47,080 nucleotides of DNA from a virus. Positions within the stretch are counted from its first letter, which is position 1; every line of letters starts with the position of its first letter. Where the stretch lies: the IMG/VR virus record IMGVR_UViG_3300031974_001781, positions 1 to 47,080 of that record; one strand, given 5' to 3'. Below are positions 22,823 through 32,900 of this stretch, piece after piece. A program made the translations under genes and the position numbers. The notes under the pieces are model-generated. The model ran no database searches. It was not told where the DNA came from and saw nothing but the letters and a program-made list of their open reading frames with translations.

Positions 22823-23355
22823 TGAATTTATTTGAAATACCTTATTTGAAACTAAGCTGTTCTAATTGGAAACAAAAGAAAAAGAAATTAGATAAATTAA
22901 CAAAGAATCAAAAACTATCTAGGCAAAGTCATAACATATTTTCAACTACTAAAAATGTTAATTTTAAAGGACGAGAAAATTATGTTGATCAATTTACTGA
23001 TATTTTTAAAGAGGAGTTTGAAAAATTTGGCAATCAATTTAAATTTAAAAAATTACATATAAAAGATATATGGACAGTTGTTTATGATCAACACGATTAT
23101 CAAACACCTCATCATCATGGTATGATGGGTTGGTCAGGTATTTTATATTACGATTATATACAAGAACAACCATCAACAATATTTATTCAGCCTTGGCATT
23201 GTTTAAAAGAAGGAGTTACTAAGTTGAAAAGTTTAGATACGAAAGAAGGAGATATGATTTTCTTTCCAAGTTTTATTTTGCATTTTTGTCCAAGTAATCA
23301 TTTGAAAAAGAAAAGAAAAATTATTTCTTGGGACTTAACCAGTGAATCTATTTAA
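22822..23355 (+). CDS. 2OG-Fe(II) oxygenase-like protein (PF13759-type)
   Basis: 177 aa. YQTPHHHGMMGWSGILYYDY matches the N-x-H-x-H...SG-YY pattern of the 2OG-FeII_Oxy_5 group, with His97/His99 as metal candidates. EGDMIFFPSFILHFCPSN gives the distal His154, and Arg165 in KKKRKIISWDL is a candidate co-substrate ligand. The first metal site is H-x-H rather than H-x-D, as in that group. It ends 8 nt inside the convergent - strand gene. Confidence 0.72.
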   Translation: MNLFEIPYLKLSCSNWKQKKKKLDKLTKNQKLSRQSHNIFSTTKNVNFKGRENYVDQFTDIFKEEFEKFGNQFKFKKLHIKDIWTVVYDQHDYQTPHHHGMMGWSGILYYDYIQEQPSTIFIQPWHCLKEGVTKLKSLDTKEGDMIFFPSFILHFCPSNHLKKKRKIISWDLTSESI

Positions 23356-23866
23356 AAGTATAAACTAAGACAACTCTCCTATTCTTTTTAGGAGATGTTC
23401 CAATATGCCAGCATTTAGGAAAACTAACAGCTCTAAATTGTTTTGGTTTTATTTTTTTAAATACTGTTTTTTTATCATCTTTAAATAAAAGAGTTTCACC
23501 ATCTTTGTTTTTAGTTAAATAAATTAATAAGTGATTGTAATTAGTATCGTGATCAGTATGCATAAATGATTTATTTTCTTGAGGAAAATTAGTATTTAAA
23601 CAACATCTTAATATCTTTTCATATCTAATTTTATGTTTTTTACAAAATTTATCTAATAAGGATACACAAAAACTAGATATGTGAGATGTGTGTCCACCCC
23701 CTAATTCTATTCTTTGAATAATGCAATGTGAATAAAACCAATAATTATCTCCTTTGTTTGATTCTTCATTATAGTACCAAGGAAAATTATGATCTAATAT
23801 TGTTTTATTAATAAAATTAATTTCTTTTTTACTTAAAAAATTATCGTCTTGAATAAATTTTTTCAT
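23348..23866 (-). CDS. Prolyl-4-hydroxylase-like 2OG-Fe(II) oxygenase
   Basis: 172 aa. SFMHTDHDTNYNHLLIYL provides His103 and Asp105 (HTD), FPKCWHIGTSP the distal His154 and NRRVVLVYTF the Arg164. The jelly roll between carries GETLLFKDDKK. Layout fits prolyl- and lysyl-hydroxylase-like enzymes in giant and marine viruses. Its start shares a base with the upstream - strand stop (TAATG), so it is the third gene of a halogenase operon. Confidence 0.82.
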   Translation of the reverse strand: MKKFIQDDNFLSKKEINFINKTILDHNFPWYYNEESNKGDNYWFYSHCIIQRIELGGGHTSHISSFCVSLLDKFCKKHKIRYEKILRCCLNTNFPQENKSFMHTDHDTNYNHLLIYLTKNKDGETLLFKDDKKTVFKKIKPKQFRAVSFPKCWHIGTSPKKNRRVVLVYTFK

Positions 23867-24543
23867 TAAAGATATCTTTTAGTATTAGGTATAGGAAGAC
23901 GTTTAGCTCCATGAATATTACTAAAAAATGTAATTAATGTTATTCTGTCTTCTTTCACTTTAGGATCATAAAAATTTTCAACGCCATGATATTGAAAACT
24001 ATCAAATATAAACAAACGATTGTATACAGATTCAACTTTTACTGTTCTTTCAAAATCTTGGTTTTGTTCATCTCTTGCTTTAAAATATCTTTGATCGTAT
24101 TTTTTATTTGATCCGTAATATTCTTTTTTAATAACATTATTTTTAATATGATATTCTCTTTGAAAAGGAAATTGTCCTTCTTTTCTTTTATATAAAGAAG
24201 TTCCACAATTTTTATGTTTAGAAAGATATACTATCGCTGTAAATTCAAAATCATTATCATTATGTATCCAGCCATGACCTTCTTTTGGATTTGGTTTTAT
24301 AAATTGAAATGTTTGATAAGCATCAAAACTTAATCTAAAATCTTCTGGTTGATTATTAAACACTGCAGATGCAATTTTATTTGTACTCCAACTAAAAAAA
24401 TCTTTCTTAACTAAGTGTAAAGGTTTTGTTCTTTCTCCAGGATAAGCATTCATATTTTCTGCTTTTTCTAAAGAAAGACCTATATCTCTAATTTCATCAG
24501 GATCATTAAAAAAATTATCTATAATTATACTTGGATATATCAT
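23866..24543 (-). CDS. DUF6445-like 2OG-Fe(II) oxygenase-fold protein
   Basis: 225 aa. The N-terminus (IYPSIIIDNFFNDPDEIRDI, then YPGERTKPLH) fits DUF6445, and the body keeps a dioxygenase layout: GHGWIHNDNDF gives His94-Asp96, SFQYHGVEN gives His186, EDRITLITFFS gives Arg200. DUF6445 genes accompany flavin halogenases in bacteria and phages, as here. It probably hydroxylates the same or a related substrate. It overlaps the halogenase end by 29 nt. Confidence 0.78.
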   Translation of the reverse strand: MIYPSIIIDNFFNDPDEIRDIGLSLEKAENMNAYPGERTKPLHLVKKDFFSWSTNKIASAVFNNQPEDFRLSFDAYQTFQFIKPNPKEGHGWIHNDNDFEFTAIVYLSKHKNCGTSLYKRKEGQFPFQREYHIKNNVIKKEYYGSNKKYDQRYFKARDEQNQDFERTVKVESVYNRLFIFDSFQYHGVENFYDPKVKEDRITLITFFSNIHGAKRLPIPNTKRYL

Positions 24544-25663
24544 TCTTTTTAGTTACTCCTTCTTTCCATAAGTTTATATTCCATGTTTCCCATTGAGCAT
24601 ATTCAATATCATTATTAGTTTTACTTCTTAAATAAGGTTGATCTTTATCTTTTAAATTTTTTAAAATTAAATCTAAATCTTCACCTCTATTATTTTTTGC
24701 TAGTTTTGTAGCATGTTTCCAAAAAGGTGTTTTATAAATTGATCCTGTTTCATAATGCCATAAAATAAAATTTTGAACTTTATTTATATAATCTTTTATT
24801 CTTTTAGTTGATTGTTCTAAGGTACATGTTTTATCTATAATAGCATCCCAAATATATTGACACCAAACTTGATATGTATTTACAGCTGTTGCTTCTAAAG
24901 GCTCTAAAAAGAAAAATCTATTTCCATTTAATATAACTCTATTATCTATAATTGGATTTTTAGCCATATATTGTTTAAAAGAAAAATCAGCATTAATTTT
25001 ATCAATGCCAAAAAGTTCTTTAAAATTATTTTTCGCTTTTTCTATGCTTGTAATTTTATTATTAAAATTATAACCTAAAGATACTCGTTCTTGTAAAGGT
25101 ATGTAAAAACACCAACCATCTTTCGTAGCTATTGTTCTTGTCCAAGATACGTCATTTAATTTTACAGGTAGAGAACCTAATAAAACATGGTTTAAAGGAT
25201 TAATTAATTTATCATAACCTTTAAATGATTTTGGAGTTCCTCTACAATCAATAATATAGTCAGCATCAATTTCATCATAAGTTACAATATTTTCATCTTT
25301 TTCTATAAAATTTACTTTTAAATTATCTAATACAAATCGTTGAAATTGTGATGGATTAAAATGTATAGAATACGAACCAAATGGAAAATGATGCATAATT
25401 AATTTATTTTTATTGCCCCAATTCTCATACATAATTCCAGTCTTTTGTGTATATGAAAATTTAGATGTTATATCAGCTCCAATTGCTTGCCAAAGTAATC
25501 TAGGTAAAGGTAAAGTTGTGGCTTGTCCAACTGGTACAGGAGCTATTTTACTATCATGTATAGTTTCTATTTCGATAGGTTTATTAAGGAATTTACCATA
25601 ATGATGAAAATGTAATGCTGAAACACAACCAGCGTTTCCTTTTCCAATAATACTTATTTTCAT
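24515..25663 (-). CDS. Flavin-dependent (tryptophan-type) halogenase
   Basis: 382 aa. GKGNAG (7-12) is the FAD-binding GxGxxG; PVGQATTLP (44-52) is the halogenase GxATxP segment; Lys74 in QKTGIMYENWG aligns with the catalytic Lys (FKxGIxFxNW) that forms the halogenating species; GWCFYIPL (183-190) is the WxWxIP motif with Phe for the second Trp; Glu257 in FLEPLEATAV aligns with the catalytic Glu of EPLESTG. It is shorter than typical tryptophan halogenases (about 500 aa). Reduced FAD must come from a host reductase; none is in the window. Substrate unknown: free or protein-bound aromatic. Viral halogenases such as cyanophage VirX1 are known. Confidence 0.85.
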   Translation of the reverse strand: MKISIIGKGNAGCVSALHFHHYGKFLNKPIEIETIHDSKIAPVPVGQATTLPLPRLLWQAIGADITSKFSYTQKTGIMYENWGNKNKLIMHHFPFGSYSIHFNPSQFQRFVLDNLKVNFIEKDENIVTYDEIDADYIIDCRGTPKSFKGYDKLINPLNHVLLGSLPVKLNDVSWTRTIATKDGWCFYIPLQERVSLGYNFNNKITSIEKAKNNFKELFGIDKINADFSFKQYMAKNPIIDNRVILNGNRFFFLEPLEATAVNTYQVWCQYIWDAIIDKTCTLEQSTKRIKDYINKVQNFILWHYETGSIYKTPFWKHATKLAKNNRGEDLDLILKNLKDKDQPYLRSKTNNDIEYAQWETWNINLWKEGVTKKNDISKYNYR

Positions 25664-25730
25664 AGAGAGAACTTAATATATCTAACTAATTTTAAATACA
25701 AAATATAGTTTAAATATTGTTTTTTTGTTA

Positions 25731-25736
25731 TATAAT
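25731..25736 (+). promoter_or_regulatory. TATAAT 8 nt before the tail-gene ATG
   Basis: A perfect TATAAT is followed by ATTGATT and then the ATG at 25744 with no Shine-Dalgarno. A T-rich TTGTTTTTTT run lies immediately upstream, but a well-spaced -35 is not obvious. Same layout as at 21133-21148, pointing to a leaderless-type start after the island. Confidence 0.45.
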
Positions 25737-25743
25737 ATTGATT

Positions 25744-27591
25744 ATGCCATTAACACAGTTAAATTTTCAACCAGGATTAGATACCGAAAACACAGAAACA
25801 GGTGCGGAAGGTAGATGGATTAATTGTGATAAAGTTAGATTTAGAAAAGGTTTACCTCAAAAGATTGGTGGCTGGATTAAATTTAGTCAAGATTATTATG
25901 TTGGAGTAGGTAGAGCTTTAGAGCAATGGTTTGCTAATGATGGTAATCGTTATGAAGGTTTAGGAACAGATAGAAAAGTTTATATTTATAGAGCAGGAGA
26001 TAATCAAGATATTACTCCTATTCGTCAGTCTAATACATTATCTAATGTATTTAACACAACAGCTTCAAGTGCTAATATCACAGTAAATCATTCTTCTCAC
26101 GGTGCAGTTGAAGGTGATTTTGTTACGATATCTAATTGTAGTCTTACAAGTGTAGGAGGAATAGCTAATTCTAGTATTGACGCAGAATACCAAATTGCTT
26201 CAATCACAAATGCTGATGCATATGTAATTATATCAAATGATACAGCTACATCAAGCAATACGACTATTGCTAATGCTGATTTTTCTTATCAAATAAGTAC
26301 AGGGCCAGATAAGCAAACTTTTGGTTTTGGTTATGGTACAGGTACTTGGAATTTAAGCACGTGGTCTACTCCAAGGTCTACATCTAATGTGACACTAGAT
26401 ATGAGACAATGGTCTATGAATAATTGGGGAGAAGATTTAATTTTTACAGCGAGAGATGGAGCTACTTATTTATGGGATACATCAAATGGTATGAGTAGTA
26501 ATCCTGCAACAATAATTGCAAACGCTCCTACGGCAAGTACGTTATCTGTAATTTCTACAGAAACAAGGCATTTAATTTGCATGGGAACTGAAACTACAAT
26601 AGGAGATACGAGTACACAAGATAAAATGTTTATTCGTTTTAGTGATCAAGAAAACTTTGACACTTTTATACCAAACACAACTAATTCTGCTGGTTCACAA
26701 AGAATAGCAGGCGGAAGTGAAATTAGATGTGCTAAACCTGCAAAAGGAACTATCTTAGTATGGACAGATACAACATTACATTCAATGTCTTTTATTGGTC
26801 CACCTTTTATATTTGGTTTTAGACAATTAGGTAACGACTGCGGAGCTGTTGGTCTTAACTCTGCGATAGTAATAGATGATATTGCTTATTGGATGTCCGA
26901 TGGTCAATTTTTTAGATTTGCAGGCGCTGTTCAAGAATTACCTTGTCCGATACTTAATCATGTATTTAACGATATTAATAAAGGCCAATATGCGCAAGTC
27001 TATGCAGGTCTAACATCAGACTTTTCTGAAGTAATATGGTATTATTGTTCAAGCTCCTCGGATCAAATAGATAAATATGTTATTTTTAACTATATGGAAA
27101 ATAGTTGGTACTTTGGTAGTTTAGCAAGAAGTACCTATCAAGATAATGGTGTTGAATTAAATCCACTAGCTACTGAGTATTTAGAAAATTCTACAGCAAA
27201 TACTTATACTCAAATAAATGGTTTAACAGCAGGCAGAAGTTTAATCTATCGACATGAATCAGGCGTAGATGCTGATGGAACTGCTTTATCAGCTTTTATT
27301 GAATCCGGCGATGGAGATATTGCAGATGGAGAAACATTTAGTTTTATTAATAAAGTAATACCAGATTTTAAAAATCAAACAGGTAACGCTGTTATTACTT
27401 TAAAAGCAAGAGATTATCCAAATGATACAAAAACAACTGGAGAAGCTATTACAGTATCTAACACAACATCTTTTTATAATTCAAGAATAAGAGGACGACA
27501 GGCGTCTATTAAGATAGAAAATTCAGAATTAGGTAGTAATTGGCGATTTGGTACATTAAGAATCAACGTAAGACCAGATGGAAAAAGATAA
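25744..27591 (+). CDS. Tail/structural protein (615 aa), gp10-like candidate
   Basis: The frame opens at 25717 with a TTG, but the ATG at 25744 (MPLTQLNFQPGLDTENTETG) is the likely start because it fits the conserved N-terminus QLNFQPGLDTE...GRW. Trp/Asn/Ser-rich beta structure throughout, with a C-terminal half resembling P22-type tail-stabilisation (gp10-like) proteins that close the portal channel. No enzyme motif. It restarts the virion block after the - strand island. Confidence 0.7.
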   Translation: MPLTQLNFQPGLDTENTETGAEGRWINCDKVRFRKGLPQKIGGWIKFSQDYYVGVGRALEQWFANDGNRYEGLGTDRKVYIYRAGDNQDITPIRQSNTLSNVFNTTASSANITVNHSSHGAVEGDFVTISNCSLTSVGGIANSSIDAEYQIASITNADAYVIISNDTATSSNTTIANADFSYQISTGPDKQTFGFGYGTGTWNLSTWSTPRSTSNVTLDMRQWSMNNWGEDLIFTARDGATYLWDTSNGMSSNPATIIANAPTASTLSVISTETRHLICMGTETTIGDTSTQDKMFIRFSDQENFDTFIPNTTNSAGSQRIAGGSEIRCAKPAKGTILVWTDTTLHSMSFIGPPFIFGFRQLGNDCGAVGLNSAIVIDDIAYWMSDGQFFRFAGAVQELPCPILNHVFNDINKGQYAQVYAGLTSDFSEVIWYYCSSSSDQIDKYVIFNYMENSWYFGSLARSTYQDNGVELNPLATEYLENSTANTYTQINGLTAGRSLIYRHESGVDADGTALSAFIESGDGDIADGETFSFINKVIPDFKNQTGNAVITLKARDYPNDTKTTGEAITVSNTTSFYNSRIRGRQASIKIENSELGSNWRFGTLRINVRPDGKR

Positions 27592-28033
27592 ATATAGAAT
27601 TAGACAGGCTCGAATTGATGAGGCTGTTAAAATAAGAGAATTATTAAAAACTTGGTTAAAAGAAGCGCCTTTTAACTTTGGCAATACAAATAATAAAAAA
27701 TCTCTTGAAAATATAGTATTTTACATTAAGAATAGTTTTGTTATAGTAGTAGAATATGAAAATGTTATTGTTGGCACACTCGCTGCTACAATAGACGAAA
27801 CTTGGTACAGTGACAAAAAGTTTTTAAGAACTCTTTGGCTACATGTGCATCCTAAGTATCGTAATTTTCATGTCTTTAGAGCTATGATGTTAGTTTTTAA
27901 AGAATACGCTTTAACTAAAAAGGTTACTGCGATTTGTGAAATTTTTCAGGGTAAAGACGTTGGCAGAAAACACAACGCTTTTACTAAATTAGGATTTGAA
28001 GTTATTGGAGGAACATATATAGTCAATGGGTAG
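27578..28033 (+). CDS. GNAT-like acetyltransferase (151 aa)
   Basis: It begins YRIRQARIDEAVKIRELLKT, followed by FVIVVEYENVIVGTLAATID and LRTLWLHVHPKYRNFHVFRA; this strand-helix order and the VHPKYRN-(x)-R acetyl-CoA loop fit the GNAT fold. Acceptor unknown (virion or host protein). It overlaps the tail gene by 14 nt and the next by 8. Several podoviruses carry a GNAT between tail genes. Confidence 0.65.
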   Translation: MEKDKYRIRQARIDEAVKIRELLKTWLKEAPFNFGNTNNKKSLENIVFYIKNSFVIVVEYENVIVGTLAATIDETWYSDKKFLRTLWLHVHPKYRNFHVFRAMMLVFKEYALTKKVTAICEIFQGKDVGRKHNAFTKLGFEVIGGTYIVNG

Positions 28034-28814
28034 TATTTTTAAACCAAGTGTTACAACAGTTCAAGCACCACAACAATCAACTGTAACTCAGCAGATACCA
28101 GAATATTTTAAAGAGATACAAGAAAGAACTTTAAGACGTGCAGAAGAATTAGGTAATAGACCATATGAAGCATTTACTGGTCAGCGTATTGCTCCGTTAT
28201 CTACATTAGAACAACAAGCTCAAGCAATACCTGCACAGATAGGAACTATTGGTGCACAAACATTTGATACTGCTACTGCTCAACAATATATGAATCCATA
28301 TACAAATGTTGTAATACAATCAACACTTGCTGATCTAGGAGAACAGTTTGGTCAACAAGAACGAGCATTATCTGCAAGAGCAATAGGAGCAGGAGCTTTT
28401 GGTGGTTCAAGATTTGGAGTAGAAAGTGCATTAGGAAGAGAAAGATTTATAGATCAAGTTGCTGATGTATCAAGTAGATTAAGACAAGCTGGTTTTGAAT
28501 CAGGCGCACAAAGATTTGCTGCTGATAGAGCAACTCAATTATCTTCACAACAAGCACAACTACAAGGACTTGCTAGTTTAGGAGCACAAGAAAGAGGTAT
28601 CAGACAAGCTGGTCTTGCAGAAGCATACAGAGATTTTATTGAAGAAAGAGAATATCCAGTAGAACAAGTAAGACAAGTTGTAGGAGCATTAGCTGGTGCA
28701 CCTATTAGAACTTATGGAGAAGAAAGATCAGGTTTTGTTGGAACACCAATTGCTGCACCTAGTCCATTTGGTCAAATTGTTGGTGCTGCAACTGCATTAG
28801 GAGGATTCGCTTAA
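28026..28814 (+). CDS. Internal virion/ejection-related protein (262 aa)
   Basis: Gln/Ala-rich, long helical segments (VSSRLRQAGFESGAQRFAAD), the conserved YMNPYTNVVIQSTLADLG core, and AIGAGAFGGSRFGVESALGR. I recall this YMNPY...GAFGGSR protein from many marine podoviruses next to large ejection proteins. Possibly packaged inside the capsid and injected with DNA. Confidence 0.65.
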   Translation: MGSIFKPSVTTVQAPQQSTVTQQIPEYFKEIQERTLRRAEELGNRPYEAFTGQRIAPLSTLEQQAQAIPAQIGTIGAQTFDTATAQQYMNPYTNVVIQSTLADLGEQFGQQERALSARAIGAGAFGGSRFGVESALGRERFIDQVADVSSRLRQAGFESGAQRFAADRATQLSSQQAQLQGLASLGAQERGIRQAGLAEAYRDFIEEREYPVEQVRQVVGALAGAPIRTYGEERSGFVGTPIAAPSPFGQIVGAATALGGFA

Positions 28815-28816
28815 TT

Positions 28817-29983
28817 ATGGTAACAGTAGATCAAACAAATAATTTACCGGACGCAGAAAAAGATAACGAAAAAAATGAAAGTGAACAAAAAGGTTCTGCT
28901 TTCAATAAGTTTGTTACTGCAGTAGGTGACGGACTATCTGGTGTTGCATCAACTTTATCTGATAAAGTTTCTGAAGTTTACAATGATAGAGATAAAAGAG
29001 CACAAGTTCTTACTGGTTTAAAAATATTAGAAGAATCATCTGGTTATGCGCCAATTACTCAAGCTAAATCTCCTTTAGGTAAAATAGCAAAAGGAGCTGC
29101 TGAAGGTTTAAAAACTGCAAGTGTATTAGATATTAAAGAAAAAGAAGCTGAAGCTAAAAAATTACAAGCTATGAAAAATGAAAGAAGATATGAAACTCTT
29201 GGAGAAAAAGCAGCATTTGAACAATTAAAAAATTACAATAAAAATTATGAAGATTTTGAAAAAACAATTAATGCTACTAATGCAAGATTTGATTTAATTA
29301 AAAGACACGCAAGAAAAAATAAAGGTGAGATACCAACAGGATTAGTAGAAAACTTTTTAACTCCTTATCAAGAGATTGCAAGTTTTTTTGTTGGAAAAGA
29401 TAATAAGTTTGGAAATATTGGAGATAAATATATTAAAGATGGAAAATTAACTTTTGAAGATTCAGTATTATTTAAAAAAGAACTTGATGCTGCAAGTAAA
29501 GAATTAATTATTGGTATGGCAAAAAATCTTTATCCTGTTTCAGAGAATGACGTAAATAGATTACTTGAATCAGTTGGATCTGCTCAAACACCTGGTGAAA
29601 CTTTAATACGATTAGCTTCTGCTCAAAAAGCAATGGCTGATTTAAAAATGGGACAAAAAAAATATGTACAATCTGATGTAGCTGAAGGTGTAGATTTTAT
29701 TGGTGGTGGTATGAAAAAAGCAGAAACAGATGTATTTAATGAATTAAAAGACGATGTTGAATTAAATGAAATTACAAGGAAAAATTACGCTTTAACAGAT
29801 GATGAAAAACCTACTGCTTTTCAATTGTTACAAACTAAATACCAGTTAGATTTACAACCAATAGCAGACAACTTTACTAGTGAAACACTTACTGCTGCAC
29901 AACAGTTTAAGAAGAAAAAAGAAAAAGACGAAGAAACTATGAAAAAAGAAACTGAAAAAATTTTAGAACAGATAACAAACTAG
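28817..29983 (+). CDS. Internal/structural protein (388 aa), Lys-rich
   Basis: Charged and helical, with a Gly-rich N-terminal segment (SAFNKFVTAVGDGLSGVAST) and long Lys/Glu-rich stretches. No known domain. It precedes the 1155-aa protein and lies in the typical ejection-protein block, so it may be injected with DNA or line the capsid. Confidence 0.6.
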   Translation: MVTVDQTNNLPDAEKDNEKNESEQKGSAFNKFVTAVGDGLSGVASTLSDKVSEVYNDRDKRAQVLTGLKILEESSGYAPITQAKSPLGKIAKGAAEGLKTASVLDIKEKEAEAKKLQAMKNERRYETLGEKAAFEQLKNYNKNYEDFEKTINATNARFDLIKRHARKNKGEIPTGLVENFLTPYQEIASFFVGKDNKFGNIGDKYIKDGKLTFEDSVLFKKELDAASKELIIGMAKNLYPVSENDVNRLLESVGSAQTPGETLIRLASAQKAMADLKMGQKKYVQSDVAEGVDFIGGGMKKAETDVFNELKDDVELNEITRKNYALTDDEKPTAFQLLQTKYQLDLQPIADNFTSETLTAAQQFKKKKEKDEETMKKETEKILEQITN

Positions 29984-29997
29984 AAAATAATGTATGT

Positions 29998-32900
29998 ATG
30001 GCAGAATTATCACAAGAACAAATAAACGCAAAGAAAAAATTAGTAGGTATTGGTTATTCAGAAAATGAAGCTGATTCTTTAGTTACAGGATCTAAATCAG
30101 TAGATCAAATTTTAGCAGATAGACGACCTAAGAATGATACAGGTCAAAATAATTTAGCAGCAGATGAGTTCGGTTTAGACTTAGGTCTAATGAAAAAATC
30201 TAGTGATAATGTAAAAAAAGAAGAAGACAGATATAAAAGTGATTATGACTTGATTGGTTCTGATGTAGAATATGAAGGTTTTTTAACTCCTGATTTTAAA
30301 CCTAAATTTAAAGATATTGTAGGTTCATATGGTATTAGATATGATAAAGGCGCTCCATCTGAAGTTAGAGCAGCGTTAAGTTATGGAATAAAAGAAGACG
30401 CTTATGTTATTGATAATGCAAAAAAAGTATGGAGTGAATATTTAATAGGTAATAAAAAAATATCAAAAGAAGATTTTGAAAAGTACAAAGATGAATTAGA
30501 TGTAAGTTTTGCTACAGTAGGTAGTGGAGATAACGAAAAAAGAATTTTAACTTATAGACTTGGTAAAAATTTAGGTGGAGATAATTTTAGATATACTTTT
30601 AACGAATTAGAAGGTGGCCTTTTTGGAACTGGAACTACAACAGGAGATTTTAGAGCAATAGAAGGAGAAGCAATACCAGTTGCTTTATCAATTGCCGGCG
30701 GTACAATAGGATCAGGTGCAGGACCAGCAGGAACAGCAGTAGGTACTGGATTAGGAGATGCTTTAGGAGAATATACAAGACTTATGATTGGTAGAAAGGT
30801 ATATGGTCTTCAATCTAATTTAGATGATCAACAATTTTTAGATTACGTTCAATCTACTATGATTAAAAGAGGTTTGCTTTCTACAGCAACTGCGGGAGTA
30901 TTTTTAAAAGTAGCTCCTGCAATTACATCTTTAATAAATAAAGCTAAAGGCGAACAATTATCTGGTCAAGCATTAAAAGAATTTTTAAAATCAGGTGGAG
31001 AATTAGATACAGCATTACAAAAAGAATTAAGTAAAGCAAAAAATATACTTGTTAAAAATGGTGTTCCAGAACAACAAGCTGATGATTACTTAGCTACAAA
31101 TGTTGCAAAAGCATTACCTAGTTCAAGTCAGTTTATTAAAGCAGCAGACGAAGGAGCAAGTTTAATTAAAGGTGATCCAAGTAAAGTATTAGGCAATGCA
31201 TTAAATAAGCAAGCTCTTGTTGCCAAGAATGCAGAAAATCAAGTTTTAAAATCATTAACAGGTTTAAATAAAGTTGATGATAAAATTGCAGATGACGCCA
31301 TAGAAAAATTAAAAACAAGAGCTGTTAATATCATAGACGATGAAACAACTCTTATAGATGACGGTATAAAAGCAGCAAACGCTGATCGTATGGTTAAACT
31401 AGAAGGAATGGGTTTTGAACCTTTTGTTAATTATATAGATAATTTTGGAATAAACATAAGCAAATTTACAGGTTCCGTTAATCAAAGATTAGGTAGATTA
31501 GATAGAAAAATTGAACAATTAGCTAAAGCAAAAGGTTTAAAAGTAAGAATAAATCCTGCAGAAGATAAAGAACTTTTTAGAGTATTTAGAGATATTTTAA
31601 AAAAATATAAATTTGATAATAAAAAACAATTTACTGTTCAACCATTAATAAAAACTAAAAATCTAAAAGGCGAAGCATTAAAAAAAGCTCTAGCTAAAAA
31701 TGCTGAACGACAAGAAAAAAATAATTTTTTAAATATATTTAATGTACCAGAATATGCTAACACAAGAGTTATAGTAGAAAGTATTAAAAAAGGTCTTGCT
31801 GATTTAGGAGAAGTAAGTTATGGTGACGCTACAAGATTAGTTAATATAGTTAGAGATGCTTCAGAAACTAAATATGCAAATAACCCTGGCGTACAAGCTT
31901 CATTAAGAAAACTTGCGAATAAATTACAAGAAAAATTAAATAATCCTGGTATAAATGGTGGAGAGATTGGTTCACTTAAACAACAATTTTTAAATCTGTC
32001 TACAGAATATAGAAACAGTTATATGAAACAGTTAGCCAATAATTTTGGCTATATTCCGACAACAGGTGGTGGAGCAACAACAAGAACTGCATTAGCTACA
32101 GAAGGTAGAAATATTTTTAATAAATTTACAGATGGAAGTGCTCAAAGTATTACCAATGCAAAAAGATTAAGAAATATGATTGATGAAACTAATTTTTCTA
32201 ATAAAGATCAATTCAAAGGTAGTCTTTTAGAAAATTATTATTCTAAAGTTGTAAAAGTACCTGAAGGCGTAAAGCCATTAAGTCATAATGAATTTATAAA
32301 TAAATTTGGCGAAAATTATAGAATATTATTAGGTGATGATGTTTTTAATCAATTTCAAAAAAATGTTGGCACTGCAACTAAAACATTTGAAAATTTTGTT
32401 AAACAAAAAGCTGATCAAGTAATAGGAGTATCTAAAGCTCTACCAGGATTTGGTACAAACATAAAAGATTTAACTCCTACTGGAATATACAATAAACTTA
32501 TACAAGTAGGTGATGGTTTTGATGGCAATGCTTTAAGAAAAGCACTTGGACCAGGAGCTACAAAAGATTTACAAACTAAATACTTAAATGGTATGTTCGA
32601 AAGAACTAAAATTCAGTCAAGACTACCTAATGTTGGAGATGTCGAAACTTTTAATGGAACAGCACTTTTAAATTATATCAAGAATAACAAAGATCAAATT
32701 ATGAAAGTTTTTGGTGATAAAACAGGTAAAGAATTTATAGATGCACATCAAGCTTTAGGTAAAGCTCTTGAATTAATACAAGCTCCTACAACAATTGGAA
32801 AAACTGCTGGAGTTACAGAGGCTGCTAATAAAGCAGGATTATTTGTTGATATATTTGCAGGACCTCTTAACCATAAGCGATTAGTATTAAATAGACTTTC

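Noticed and set aside
21148-24543. TET/JBP-type DNA dioxygenases for the 2OG enzymes
   Set aside because: The proteins are 170-225 aa with hydroxylase-like layouts, and no long TET/JBP-like domain is seen; the cassette sits in the tail region, away from the DNA-modification genes.
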